A DNA stretch of 64,000 bases from Bdellovibrio sp. (GTDB lineage: Bacteria > Bdellovibrionota > Bacteriovoracia > Bacteriovoracales > Bacteriovoracaceae): positions 1 through 64,000 of the forward strand of contig JACPIU010000022.1 of NCBI GenBank assembly GCA_016187935.1, read 5' to 3'. Positions 27,168 to 36,295 of this stretch are shown here, one piece after another. The position numbers were made by a program, and so were the translations under genes. Position 1 is the stretch's first letter; every line of letters begins with the position of its first letter. The notes beneath the pieces are model-generated. The model searched no databases, was not told where the DNA came from, and saw nothing but the letters and a program-made list of their open reading frames with translations.

Positions 27168-27494
27168 ATGGTATACACAGCAAAATATGCAACTTTATTA
27201 GAAAGCAAGAGAAGAGAACTCTTAGAACGTATTCATGGCATCACGAAAGATAAAACGCGAAGAGAAGGCCCTTTAGATGCAGATTTTGAAGAACAGGCAA
27301 CAATGCTGGAAAATGCTGAAGTTGTAGACCATTTGGATTCGATAGAACGCCAGGAACTGGCACAAATTGAAGCTGCCTTGAGACGCATTAAAGATCAGGA
27401 ATATGGCCTTTGTCAGGTTTGCCAGGAAGAGATTAGCGAAAAACGACTGTTGGCAATACCGTATGCTACTACTTGTCTCAATTGTTCTCGATAA
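27168..27494 (+). CDS. DksA/TraR-type zinc-finger protein
   Basis: A 108-residue protein: a coiled-coil N-terminal half (about 8-75) and a C4 zinc finger, CQVC then CLNC, 17 residues apart. The coiled-coil tip carries DADFEEQA instead of E. coli DksA's DxxDxA, an acidic tip consistent with action in the RNA polymerase secondary channel. GGAG stands ten bases upstream. It lies 33-40 bases before the CBS-domain gene. The family regulates rRNA and stress promoters; which effect applies here is not visible. Confidence 0.85.
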   Translation: MVYTAKYATLLESKRRELLERIHGITKDKTRREGPLDADFEEQATMLENAEVVDHLDSIERQELAQIEAALRRIKDQEYGLCQVCQEEISEKRLLAIPYATTCLNCSR

Positions 27495-27534
27495 TTCTTT
27501 TGAATGAGTTGTCAGTCTCCCAGGGGGAATGAAA

Positions 27535-28023
27535 ATGTATAAAAACCGTGATGTTGAAAGCTTAAAACAAGACACATTTGATATTTTTAGGGAGTTGGTA
27601 GTTCGAGATCTGATGACTAAAGATCTCTTTACTCTCTATGACGACGACACTCTTAATTTTGCTGATGAGGTGATGAATTGGAAGAGAATCCGTCATATCC
27701 CGATTATTAATCATAAATATGAACTGCAAGGCATTCTTACTCACCGTGATCTTTTGGCCCTGTCAATCTCCCAGTTGGCCGATTTACCGGTCAGTGATCA
27801 AAAGAGGCTTCATCGAAAAATTCGTGTTGGTGATGTTATTAAAAGAAACGTAACTACGACAACGCCTGGAACTCATTTGAAAGATGCCGCCAAGATTATG
27901 TTTGAAAAAAAGATTGGATGCTTGCCTGTCGTCGAAGATGGACGTTTGGTGGGCATTATAACCGAAGCTGATTTTGTTAAATTTTTTATTGAGTGGCGCG
28001 TCGAAAAAGATAGTTTCAGATAA
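27535..28023 (+). CDS. Tandem CBS-domain protein
   Basis: A protein of about 162 residues made of two CBS domains (about 22-75 and 95-155): VRDLMTKDLFTL ... RHIPIINHKYELQGILTHRDL and VGDVIKRNVTTT ... GCLPVVEDGRLVGIITEADFVKF. Such pairs bind adenosine nucleotides and act as energy or ligand sensors. The ATG at 27535 is spaced eight bases from AGGGGG; the ATG at 27529 abuts it. Its partner could be any gene of the same run. A stand-alone protein, it lacks an effector domain. Confidence 0.82.
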   Translation: MYKNRDVESLKQDTFDIFRELVVRDLMTKDLFTLYDDDTLNFADEVMNWKRIRHIPIINHKYELQGILTHRDLLALSISQLADLPVSDQKRLHRKIRVGDVIKRNVTTTTPGTHLKDAAKIMFEKKIGCLPVVEDGRLVGIITEADFVKFFIEWRVEKDSFR

Positions 28024-28089
28024 TTTACTGTAATTTCAATCTGGCCCGTTATGCTTTCCTATGGAACAATTATTGTCTTGGGCCTTTGA

Positions 28090-29562
28090 ATGATACCGAC
28101 CTATATTGTCACGGAAAATCCCGATAAGTTTATTTTAAAACTTGATGGCGTCGAAGTCATTGCTGCCAAACAGTATTTAATGAACCCATTCTACAGTCAT
28201 TTGAAATCGGCCAAGATTTTTAATCTTTGCAAGTCATATCGTTATCAAGGTGAAGGCTATTATGTCAGTCTATTGGCAACGGCTCGACGTCATCGAGTAA
28301 TGCCTGATCCAATTACAATTCAGGATTTTAAATCACAAAATATTATTAAAATATTCTCTCTGGAAGTCGATGCCTTAATTCAAAAAGCATTTAAGAACTT
28401 GAAATCCGACGAGTTTGTTCTCTCCATTTATTTTGGGCGAAATATGGCCCATAACTATGATGAGCTTGCGAAGAAACTTTTTATGCATGTCAAGGCCCCA
28501 CTTCTAAGGGCCCAATTTGAGAAGAATGGAAAATGGATTTTAAAGAGTTTGCGACCTATTCCTTTTTCTGAAGTGGATGAGAAACATATTCCCTTCCTCG
28601 CGGAAGCTGCGAATGATTATTTTAGGAAACGCAATAGTTTGTCTGCAAAAGGACTTAAGAATTATCATTACGATTTGGCGATTTTAATTAATCCCGAGGA
28701 AGTGTCTCCGCCTTCTAATGAAAAGGCGTTAATGAAATTCATTCAAGCTGCCAAGCAGATAGGTATCAAGGCCGATATAATCACCAAGGAAGACGCTCAT
28801 AAAATACTCGAATACGATGCTTTATTTATTCGAGAAACCACCAGTGTTCCTCACCATACTTACCGTATTGCCCGAAAGGCCATGGCCGAAGGGTTGGTGG
28901 TTATCGATAATCCAGAATCAATTGTAAAATGCACCAACAAAGTTTTCTTGGAAGAGATATTAAGTCAGAAAGGTATTCCTCGCCCTCTTACCTTTATCCT
29001 GCATGAACATAATATGCAGGAAATCGCTGAGAAAATAACTTTCCCTTGTGTCATGAAACAACCAGATTCCGCATTTTCTCAGGGGGTATTTAAGGCCGAA
29101 AATCTTGGGCATTTTATTGAAATGGCGGAAAAGTTGTTGGAGAAATCAGATTTGGTTATTGTGCAGGAGTTTATCCAAAGTGATTTTGATTGGCGCATTG
29201 GCATTCTCAATAATCGTCCTCTTTTTGCGTGTAAATATTTTATGGTGCAGGGGCACTGGCAGATTAAGAATCATATCAGCGAGACCGTCTGTCATGATGG
29301 TGCTGCCGAAACTTTGCCCATAGATCTTGTACCACCGAGAATCGTAGAAATTGCGTTGAAAGCATCAAAATTGATTGGTGATGGGCTGTTTGGCATCGAT
29401 CTAAAACAGGTTGGGGATAAGGTGTATTTAATTGAGGTAAATGATAATCCCAATATTGACTTTGGGGTTGAAGACTTAGTTGCTAAAGATGATCTCTATC
29501 TTGAGATCATGAAATATTTTAACCAAAAATTAAATAAACAGCGTCTTTTGGATACTCTATGA
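28090..29562 (+). CDS. RimK-like ATP-grasp ligase with RLAN N-terminal domain
   Basis: A 490-residue protein: an RLAN-type N-terminal region (about 1-190; CKSYRYQGEGYYVSLLATARRHRVMP), a linker domain and a C-terminal RimK-like ATP-grasp (about 270-485; NPESIVKCTNKVF, FPCVMKQPDSAFSQGVFK, LIEVNDNPNID with Mg-binding Glu and Asn). RimK enzymes ligate glutamate or other amino acids to a carboxylate. The stop overlaps the GCS2 ligase start as ATGA, so the two are made together. Iyer and colleagues predicted that such ATP-grasp plus GCS2 pairs build small peptides; the product is unknown. Confidence 0.85.
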   Translation: MIPTYIVTENPDKFILKLDGVEVIAAKQYLMNPFYSHLKSAKIFNLCKSYRYQGEGYYVSLLATARRHRVMPDPITIQDFKSQNIIKIFSLEVDALIQKAFKNLKSDEFVLSIYFGRNMAHNYDELAKKLFMHVKAPLLRAQFEKNGKWILKSLRPIPFSEVDEKHIPFLAEAANDYFRKRNSLSAKGLKNYHYDLAILINPEEVSPPSNEKALMKFIQAAKQIGIKADIITKEDAHKILEYDALFIRETTSVPHHTYRIARKAMAEGLVVIDNPESIVKCTNKVFLEEILSQKGIPRPLTFILHEHNMQEIAEKITFPCVMKQPDSAFSQGVFKAENLGHFIEMAEKLLEKSDLVIVQEFIQSDFDWRIGILNNRPLFACKYFMVQGHWQIKNHISETVCHDGAAETLPIDLVPPRIVEIALKASKLIGDGLFGIDLKQVGDKVYLIEVNDNPNIDFGVEDLVAKDDLYLEIMKYFNQKLNKQRLLDTL

Positions 29563-30788
29563 GCAAGAAAAGTTGGCATCTTTTCGAAGGTGTTGGTCTT
29601 GAACTTGAGTACATGATTGTCAATATCGAGACACTCGATGTCTTACCGATCGTAGAAAAAATTCTACGCGATCACAATAATGGGGAATTAATTGATGAGT
29701 TAGATGTTGGACCAATTCGCTGGTCGAACGAATTGGTCTGCCATGTTTTGGAACTGAAAGGACCAGCGCCATTTACGGACCTGGCCCATGCTTCGCAAAT
29801 TTTTTCAGATAGTATTGTTCATCTGATGGCGTATTTAGGCAAGCAAGGCGCCACGTTATTACCTACGGGGATGCATCCTTGGATGAATCCATTAAAAGAA
29901 ACGGTTCTTTGGCCTCATGGTCAAAAAGAGATTTATAATCAATTTAACAAAGTATTTGGCTGCCAGGGGCACGGTTGGAGCAATCTGCAAAGCATGCATA
30001 TTAATTTACCCTTTGGTAACGAAGAAGAATTTGGTCGTCTGCATGCTGCCATAAGAATTATCCTTCCTTTAGTTCCGGCATTGTGCGCTAGTTCTCCAAT
30101 CTATGACGGACTTTTGCATAACAACCCCAGCAATCGTCTGATTTTCTATGAATCAAATCAGGCAAGAATACCCTCGATAACCGGAGGCGTGATTCCCGGG
30201 CCGGTTTTTAATTTTCACGACTACGAAGTATTATTGGAGAAAATGTATAAGGATATTGCTGCGTTTGACCCTGATGGAATTTTACAAGGTCCGTGGCTTA
30301 ATTCGCGAGGCGCAATTCTTAAGCCGGATTATGGCTGTATTGAAATTCGTTTGGCAGATGTACAGGAACATCCCCGCGTGGATGTGGCCATGGCCAGCTT
30401 TATAGTTGCCCTTCTTCGTGAACTCGTGGCGGAAAGTTTTTGTTCTTATGGGGAACAAAAGCTTGTTTCGACGGAGCTTTTACGCAATATCTACGAAAAG
30501 GCCAATCGATTTGCAATAGAACAAATACCGATGACTTATGCCAAGCTTTGGGGCGTGCATGATGGTTCTGGCATTAATGATTCTTATGCGGAATTCCTAT
30601 TTGGACTTTTTGAAAGAGTTAAGAAGAAACTGCCTGTTTTTGCAGTTTCAACACTTGAACAATGGTTTGAACAGGGTCCCCTGGCCGTGCGTATGAAAAT
30701 CGCTTATCAGCGGGATAAAAATTTGAAAGCAATGTATCAAGAATTGAACAAGTGCTTACAAGAAAATCGACTGTTCACGGTCAATTAA
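29559..30788 (+). CDS. GCS2-family carboxylate-amine ligase
   Basis: A 409-residue glutamate-cysteine-ligase-fold protein of the GCS2/YbdK group: GVGLELEYMIV near residue 11 with metal-binding Glu, HGWSNLQSMHINLPFGNE with the conserved His and Asn, and CIEIRLADVQEHPRVD late in the chain. Family members form an amide from glutamate or a related acid and an amine. It is translated with the RLAN/ATP-grasp ligase just upstream (four-base overlap). A plain gamma-glutamylcysteine role is possible, but no gshB-type partner other than that ligase is present. Confidence 0.85.
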   Translation: MSKKSWHLFEGVGLELEYMIVNIETLDVLPIVEKILRDHNNGELIDELDVGPIRWSNELVCHVLELKGPAPFTDLAHASQIFSDSIVHLMAYLGKQGATLLPTGMHPWMNPLKETVLWPHGQKEIYNQFNKVFGCQGHGWSNLQSMHINLPFGNEEEFGRLHAAIRIILPLVPALCASSPIYDGLLHNNPSNRLIFYESNQARIPSITGGVIPGPVFNFHDYEVLLEKMYKDIAAFDPDGILQGPWLNSRGAILKPDYGCIEIRLADVQEHPRVDVAMASFIVALLRELVAESFCSYGEQKLVSTELLRNIYEKANRFAIEQIPMTYAKLWGVHDGSGINDSYAEFLFGLFERVKKKLPVFAVSTLEQWFEQGPLAVRMKIAYQRDKNLKAMYQELNKCLQENRLFTVN

Positions 30789-33277
30789 CCCTTAATGACA
30801 ATATTGATAATTTTTCCTGGGACATAAATCTTTTTTAGCACTTCTTTTCCCTCGATATTTTTTTTAACATCAACATCATTAAAGGCCACGGCCAATGCTT
30901 CAGCTTCGCTGGAATTCTTTTTAATTTCGATAAGGGCCCGCTTCTTGCCATTAATCTGTACGGCAATGCTGATAAAGTCTCTGGTCAAGTATCGATTATC
31001 CATCATGGGCCAGGTAGATTTGTAGAGACTTCGTTCTTGGCCAAAATATTCTTTCAGCAACATTTCTGCTGTGAACGGCAGCAGAATTCCAATCGCCACG
31101 AGATAATCGGCAATGAGTGATTTGAGAGTTCCATGATCACTCTCTGTCAGATCTTTCAATGTGTTGATTGTTTTGAGTAAGGAGTTCGAGAGTTCATGGA
31201 CTTTAGCGACGGCATTATTAAAAAGATTTTTTTCAAGTTGTTCTTCAAGTTGTGATAGACCACCAAAGAGATCAAAGAGAAGTTCTTGATGCTTAAATTT
31301 CAAAAGATCGCCACGTTGTGGGATGATATGTTTTACTGTATCGAGGTAGTTTGAGAGATTGTTAAAATTCTTTTTGATGAATTCCTGTTTGGATTTGATG
31401 CCCTTATCATCCCAATCGCGATCTAGTTCAGCGGGTGTATCGCTTAAAATGTAAAAGCGTAGAGCATCACCTCCGTATGTATTGATAATCTCCGTGGGAA
31501 CGACAACGTTTCCTTTGGATTTGCTCATTTTGGCGCCGCCTTGACGAACCATTCCATTGCAAAAGAAATATTCAACAGGCTCATCAAAATTAACCAATCC
31601 ACGATCTTTGAAGAATTTTGTGATAAAGCGGAAATAAATCATATGTTGAGCTGCATGCTCTAATCCGCCCACATAGAAATCTATTGGCATCCAGGAATTG
31701 ACCACATTGCTATCAAAAGGCCTTTTTGTGTTTTTATTATCGATAAATCGGAAGGCATACCATGAACTGCACAGGAAGGTGTCAAGCGTATCAGTTTCGC
31801 GTTTGGCGGGCCCATGGCAATGAGGGCATTTGGTATGAACAAAATCATGAAATTGCCGCAAGTTTAGGACGCCGTCTTCCATATCACTATCACGCGCAAT
31901 GGGCAGTTCTACCGGAAGATCTTTCTCTGGTACCGGAACTGTTCCGCATTTTTGACAATAAATGATCGGAATGGGGCATCCCCAAAAACGTTGGCGTCCA
32001 ACTGACCAATCTCTTAATTGAAAGGTCGTGGTCGCTTCCCCATGTCCTTTCTTCACGAGATCGTGTGTAATTTTCTCGATGGCCGTTTGACTTCGCAATT
32101 CAGAATAAGGGCCGGAATTAATGAGTGTGCCAAATTCAGTATAAGCTTCCTTCAAGTTGCCTTGAGCATATTCTTTATTCGGCACAATCACTTCATAAAC
32201 AGGCAATTTAAACTTTTGAGCAAACTCAAAGTCGCGGGTGTCATGGCCCGGGACGCACATGACTGCTCCTGTACCATAATCTCCAATGACATAATCGCCA
32301 ATCCACACCGAAACCTCTTTCTCGGGCGCAAATTCTGGAAAGGGATGTTGGCATTTTACGGATGTTTTTATGCCTGTCTTTTCTTTGCTTTGCATGCGCT
32401 CGACTTGAGATTTTTTGAGTGCCGATTCAACATAGCTTTTTATTTCCGGCGATGGACTTTTGGATAAAATTTTTGCCACTAAGGGGTGTTCAGGAGCGAT
32501 GACGACGGCACAAACACCAAATAAAGTGTCGGCGCGTGTAGTGAATACACGGATTGTATCATTTAAATCGTTGACGCTAAAATCGATGTTCGTTCCAATG
32601 TTTTTATTAATCCAATTACGTTGAACGGCGACAGCTTCAGGTGCCCAATGAATTAATTTTTCCAGATCATCCCAAAGTTTTGGAGCATAAGCTGTAATTT
32701 TAAAGAACCATTGGTCCATCAGCCTTTTCTCAACCACTGCGCCATCTCGATAACAATGGCCATTAATGACCTGCTCATTGGCCAAGACGGTTTGATCGAT
32801 AGGACACCAATTAACATAGCCTGCCTTTTTATAGGCCATATTGGCCTTGAGCATTTCCAAAAAGAGCCATTGCGTCCAGCGATAATAATCGGGTGATGAG
32901 GTGTTTAATTCTTTGTCCCAATCAAAAGACCATCCCTCTCCATTAAGTTGTTCATTTTTCATTTTATGGATATTGCTTTTAGTCCAGGAGTCTGGTCTGA
33001 CTTTGTGTTTTATGGCAGCGTTCTCCGCAGGTAATCCGAAAGCGTCCCAGCCCATTGGATGCAGAACTTCGAAACCTTTTAATTTTTTAAATCGTGCTTT
33101 AACGTCCGAAAGTGTATAGACCAAAACATGGCCCATGTGGGCATTTCCAGAAGGGTAGGGAAACATGGCAAGGGAGTAAAATTTTTTATTGGATTTAGAA
33201 ACATCACAAAAAAAATCATTGTTTTTTTTGTGCTCGGAGAGAATTTTCCCTTCTACTTGCTGATGATCGTAGTTCAC
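30785..33277 (-). CDS. leuS: Leucyl-tRNA synthetase
   Basis: An 830-residue class I synthetase that charges tRNA-Leu. It shows FPYPSGNAHMGHV (HIGH motif), the editing domain with TTRADTLFG and VMCVPGHDTRDFEFA, the zinc-type insert (CQKCG ... CPHCHG) and KMSKSKGNVV. The start is the GTG at 33277, five bases after GAGGAG; the longer frame adds only 11 unconserved residues. The end overlaps the GCS2 gene by four bases, tail to tail. Confidence 0.96.
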   Translation of the reverse strand: MNYDHQQVEGKILSEHKKNNDFFCDVSKSNKKFYSLAMFPYPSGNAHMGHVLVYTLSDVKARFKKLKGFEVLHPMGWDAFGLPAENAAIKHKVRPDSWTKSNIHKMKNEQLNGEGWSFDWDKELNTSSPDYYRWTQWLFLEMLKANMAYKKAGYVNWCPIDQTVLANEQVINGHCYRDGAVVEKRLMDQWFFKITAYAPKLWDDLEKLIHWAPEAVAVQRNWINKNIGTNIDFSVNDLNDTIRVFTTRADTLFGVCAVVIAPEHPLVAKILSKSPSPEIKSYVESALKKSQVERMQSKEKTGIKTSVKCQHPFPEFAPEKEVSVWIGDYVIGDYGTGAVMCVPGHDTRDFEFAQKFKLPVYEVIVPNKEYAQGNLKEAYTEFGTLINSGPYSELRSQTAIEKITHDLVKKGHGEATTTFQLRDWSVGRQRFWGCPIPIIYCQKCGTVPVPEKDLPVELPIARDSDMEDGVLNLRQFHDFVHTKCPHCHGPAKRETDTLDTFLCSSWYAFRFIDNKNTKRPFDSNVVNSWMPIDFYVGGLEHAAQHMIYFRFITKFFKDRGLVNFDEPVEYFFCNGMVRQGGAKMSKSKGNVVVPTEIINTYGGDALRFYILSDTPAELDRDWDDKGIKSKQEFIKKNFNNLSNYLDTVKHIIPQRGDLLKFKHQELLFDLFGGLSQLEEQLEKNLFNNAVAKVHELSNSLLKTINTLKDLTESDHGTLKSLIADYLVAIGILLPFTAEMLLKEYFGQERSLYKSTWPMMDNRYLTRDFISIAVQINGKKRALIEIKKNSSEAEALAVAFNDVDVKKNIEGKEVLKKIYVPGKIINIVIKG

Positions 33278-33354
33278 ACGTACTCCTCGTCGGATTAATG
33301 GAGGTAACAATAGCTAAAAAGTCAGGGAAGATAAAGGGGTGCCAGGCCGCTTTT

Positions 33355-33567
33355 CTAAAGATCTGGTGTTGTCTCTTGTGTCTTTGAAGCCATGGGGACA
33401 TTTTTCGGCTTTTCGATCACACCCTTACTAAGGGCCTTAAGCAAATTTAAGCTCCAAATTTTACGCAACTTGCGTTGACGCCTAAGGGGAAGGTGATCTT
33501 CTTGTGAATGTTCAATTTTTTGTGCGTGAGATTCTTCTTGCTTTGAAAATTTGTTTTTAAATCGCAT
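33355..33567 (-). CDS. Small basic protein upstream of leuS
   Basis: A 70-residue frame rich in Lys, Arg and Gln (RRQRKLRKIWSLNLLKALSKGV), with no signal peptide or membrane segment. The ATG follows AGGGAGG at six bases, among the strongest ribosome-binding sites in the window, which is the main evidence. It lies 77 bases before leuS on the same strand. It has no leucine run, so a leader-peptide attenuator is unlikely. I recognise no family. Confidence 0.5.
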   Translation of the reverse strand: MRFKNKFSKQEESHAQKIEHSQEDHLPLRRQRKLRKIWSLNLLKALSKGVIEKPKNVPMASKTQETTPDL

Positions 33568-33701
33568 GAATCCTCCCTGCTAACAATTAATGCTCACAAT
33601 TGTAGTAAAAAATTTACAGAATGATAGGACAATTTTGCGATACTAATTTACTTGGTTGTCATCCCTTGAGCTGAGATTGTTCGAGCAAAGAAGTATGGTT
33701 T

Positions 33702-35264
33702 TCAAAAAACTCTGCTGAAATCGCTCCAAGCTGTCCAGCCGGATTCATATGTTCCATTCTCAGTGCGGAAGCGCCAATAATATTTAGTAAAGGCCTGAGA
33801 TACAGGCACCTTGAGCTTTTGGTAAGGAGTAGGGAATTCAAGTGAAGGTACGAATGCTTCTGCCAGTTCATCCATTTGATGAGAGCAGAATCGCTTGACT
33901 TGATCTCTCGATTTTTTGGGAATTTTTGCCAGACCCAGGTCACAACTTAAGAAGCGAGCAAACTTTGCTAGGCCAAATAATTTAGTTTCCTTGATGTTGA
34001 TTGTATGAATAACTGGGCGAATCGATTTTGCTACGACCGTCCATTTGTTTTCATAGCAAGGGTAGGGAATAAAAGCTGCCTTACACCATTTCCAATGTCG
34101 TTCCCACCAGCCAACTTGTACATCGTAACGTGTCGATGGATGGTAGTGATGATTTTTGTCAGCATCAAATAGCATGAGATAAGTGTCGCCTCCAAACGTA
34201 AATTGGATTTTATCTACCGGTCCTTGGTTTTTAATTCGATCATTTGGTCTCGAGGCCACTTCCACGTTATCAAGAGCTTGCTCAATGACATCCAATTGAG
34301 AACGCGAATGATCAAAAGCGAATCCATCATCAGGACCTCTTGCGACAAAAGATGTATTCATTAAGTTATCGCCGGCATGATGAAATGTTCCGCGTCCAAA
34401 AAACATGCCTCCTTCATAAGCATATTCGAGCGGGGAATGTCCCGGCGTTGTAACACGAGCGGGAAATTTGTCTAGGGTAATATTTTCGGAACCGTTATTG
34501 GCCAGGATATCGCTAATTCTGACAGGATAGAGGCCGCGAATGTTTTCCCAAAAGGCCTTGAGACCATCCCATCCCTCTCCGAAAGCGGCAAAAGCACTTA
34601 GAGCATCAACTGAATGAATATTGAGATTTTCAAAACCTGGCTCAACATATTCATCTAGAAAATTCAAACCTCCATGAGCTGTCTCATGGGATACGAGATA
34701 GTTAGAGGTAACATCGTTCTTTGTCACTAACACAATGCCATAGCGGGAGTTGATAAAAGACGGCGTCTTGGCATTAGCGGTGGTATCTGCCGTGGTGTTG
34801 AAAATTGCAATAGCACACCAGGGTTTAATATAGCGGCCATTTTCTCGCTGAATATCGACGATAGCTTCATGGACTTTATCTTCATCAAGCACAATGCCAA
34901 AGTTATCTCGAATAGGGTGGGGAATGATTTGACCGCCAAGGGTGGCCTTTTTACTTTCGAGCAATTCTCCCGGCATCCAGAACGATACAAAGAGAAATTT
35001 GTCCCTATATTTTTGCGAATAAACATCTGTTCCGGCGTGTACCATATTACTAGCGTAATTTTGAAAGGCCGTTTGAAATTCGGACTTGTCATTTTGAGTG
35101 AATCCGGTTGGTAAAACCACGATTTGCAAACGACCATCGTTTTTTTGTAAATCGCTTTCAGAGCACGGCTTCAATTCCCCCGTCAGGCAAGTCATTTCAA
35201 ATGCCTGTGCCGAGGAAATTGCAAAAGTTAAAGCTAGTAGACACTTTATAATATTTTTACTCAT
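33702..35264 (-). CDS. Secreted metalloprotease, peptidase M64-like
   Basis: A protein of about 520 residues with a signal peptide (MSKNIIKCLLALTFAISSAQA). The zinc site reads LVSHETAHGGLNFLDEYVEPG: HExxH followed by the DEY that marks family M64 (IgA-peptidase-like). VVLPTGFTQND near the start also matches that family's opening strand. The C-terminal 150 residues (GWWERHWKWC ... KVPVSQAFTKYYWRFRT) are a separate region without a known name. The ATG at 35264, behind GGGAGAG, overlaps the stop of the upstream gene. It probably acts in the periplasm or outside the cell. The target is unknown. Confidence 0.7.
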   Translation of the reverse strand: MSKNIIKCLLALTFAISSAQAFEMTCLTGELKPCSESDLQKNDGRLQIVVLPTGFTQNDKSEFQTAFQNYASNMVHAGTDVYSQKYRDKFLFVSFWMPGELLESKKATLGGQIIPHPIRDNFGIVLDEDKVHEAIVDIQRENGRYIKPWCAIAIFNTTADTTANAKTPSFINSRYGIVLVTKNDVTSNYLVSHETAHGGLNFLDEYVEPGFENLNIHSVDALSAFAAFGEGWDGLKAFWENIRGLYPVRISDILANNGSENITLDKFPARVTTPGHSPLEYAYEGGMFFGRGTFHHAGDNLMNTSFVARGPDDGFAFDHSRSQLDVIEQALDNVEVASRPNDRIKNQGPVDKIQFTFGGDTYLMLFDADKNHHYHPSTRYDVQVGWWERHWKWCKAAFIPYPCYENKWTVVAKSIRPVIHTINIKETKLFGLAKFARFLSCDLGLAKIPKKSRDQVKRFCSHQMDELAEAFVPSLEFPTPYQKLKVPVSQAFTKYYWRFRTENGTYESGWTAWSDFSRVF

Positions 35265-36054
35265 GACTATCTCTCCCTTCGCTTGATTCGTGAGCATGAT
35301 GTTGTTTATTTTCCGCCCATGTGAAGCTGTTAAGTTTTTTTTGAATACTGAGAAACTGAATTTTTGATGATTCATTCAAGTGCGATAGGGTGTGCTTTTG
35401 GAAATTGGAATTTCCACTGAAAAGATAGACGCTGGCCAAGGCCGTCAGGCCTAAGCCTTGCTCATTGCTCTTACTTCCATTGCCGAGTTGGATGAGAAAA
35501 TTGTGGGATAGTTCATGATCTAGGGGATGAAGCAATCCTACGATCATGGCCTTTTCATCAGAGGTAGATATGGCATAAATGGACAGCATTGTCTGTTCGG
35601 ATTTTATAAGATTTAACGTTCCTAAATTTTCAAGAATCCTATAGCGAATTTTCTCATCATGTGTTTGCGAAAAGATGGTTGCCATATTATCAATATGGCG
35701 TGGTCCAATCGCTCCTGAACTTAATTGCTGATAAATTTCCTGGGAGTGATCAGATAGTAAATCAGGGGAAAGGTCCAAAAGTTTCTGATTAGGGGGAGGG
35801 GCATCCACTTTGGACCATCCATCCTTCAAGAATACAGGGAGTGAGGATTTCTCTGACGGCAATTGCGATTCATTGTTGATATTTGTTGGCCTCCCATCAG
35901 AGGAATTCTGCTTTTGAATTCGAGGAGTAGAGGATGAAAGGTCCGATGCAGAAGTCGACCACAGCGAAGAGAAAATGGAATACAGGACTGCGCCAAGTCC
36001 CAGCGCCAACATGATAAGGGTTGTTTTTGATCGACTATTTTTCTTACTTCTCAC
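35257..36054 (-). CDS. Membrane-anchored helical-repeat protein
   Basis: A 265-residue protein: a short basic head, one membrane helix (about 12-30), a Ser/Asn-rich linker to about residue 75, then paired helices suggestive of HEAT-like repeats (about 95-250). The end overlaps the start of the M64-like protease by eight bases, so both are made together and this protein may anchor, inhibit or guide the protease. It has no named family. It is divergent from the MerR-B12 regulator, whose operator-like repeats lie in the shared gap. Confidence 0.6.
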   Translation of the reverse strand: MRSKKNSRSKTTLIMLALGLGAVLYSIFSSLWSTSASDLSSSTPRIQKQNSSDGRPTNINNESQLPSEKSSLPVFLKDGWSKVDAPPPNQKLLDLSPDLLSDHSQEIYQQLSSGAIGPRHIDNMATIFSQTHDEKIRYRILENLGTLNLIKSEQTMLSIYAISTSDEKAMIVGLLHPLDHELSHNFLIQLGNGSKSNEQGLGLTALASVYLFSGNSNFQKHTLSHLNESSKIQFLSIQKKLNSFTWAENKQHHAHESSEGRDSHE

Positions 36055-36211
36055 GCCCTTTCCCTATTTTCCATAACTTAGCCAATAATGCCAAGCGTTG
36101 ATTATCGCCTAATGAACGATGTTCACCAAGCAAAACAGAACTATTTGAAAAGATTACATGAATTGGAAAATAGGCTGTTTTAATGAGATAAATCATAGAC
36201 ATATGTTATAC

Positions 36212-36255
36212 ATGGCTAGCAAGTGTCTATAGAAGTGCTATAGTTGGGCATATAA
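36212..36255. promoter_or_regulatory. Tandem 11-bp direct repeats, CarH-like operator
   Basis: Three consecutive 11-mers share a central CTA at exactly 11-bp spacing: ATGGCTAGCAA (36212-36222), GTGTCTATAGA (36223-36233) and AGTGCTATAGT (36234-36244). A fourth, weaker unit TGGGCATATAA (36245-36255) follows and overlaps a possible TATAAG -10. They end 40 bases before the MerR-B12 regulator start, in the 241-base gap shared with the protease operon. Confidence 0.6.
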
Positions 36256-36295
36256 GTATCGTTATGTTGATAGTTGATAAAAAGGGGTTAGATTT

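Noticed and set aside
32018-32467. 149-residue plus-strand frame opposite leuS
   Set aside because: Antisense to the leuS editing domain, no ribosome-binding site, no recognisable domain.
33659-33943. 94-residue frame at the end of the M64-like gene
   Set aside because: It is a shifted-frame shadow of the protease C-terminus with no ribosome-binding site.
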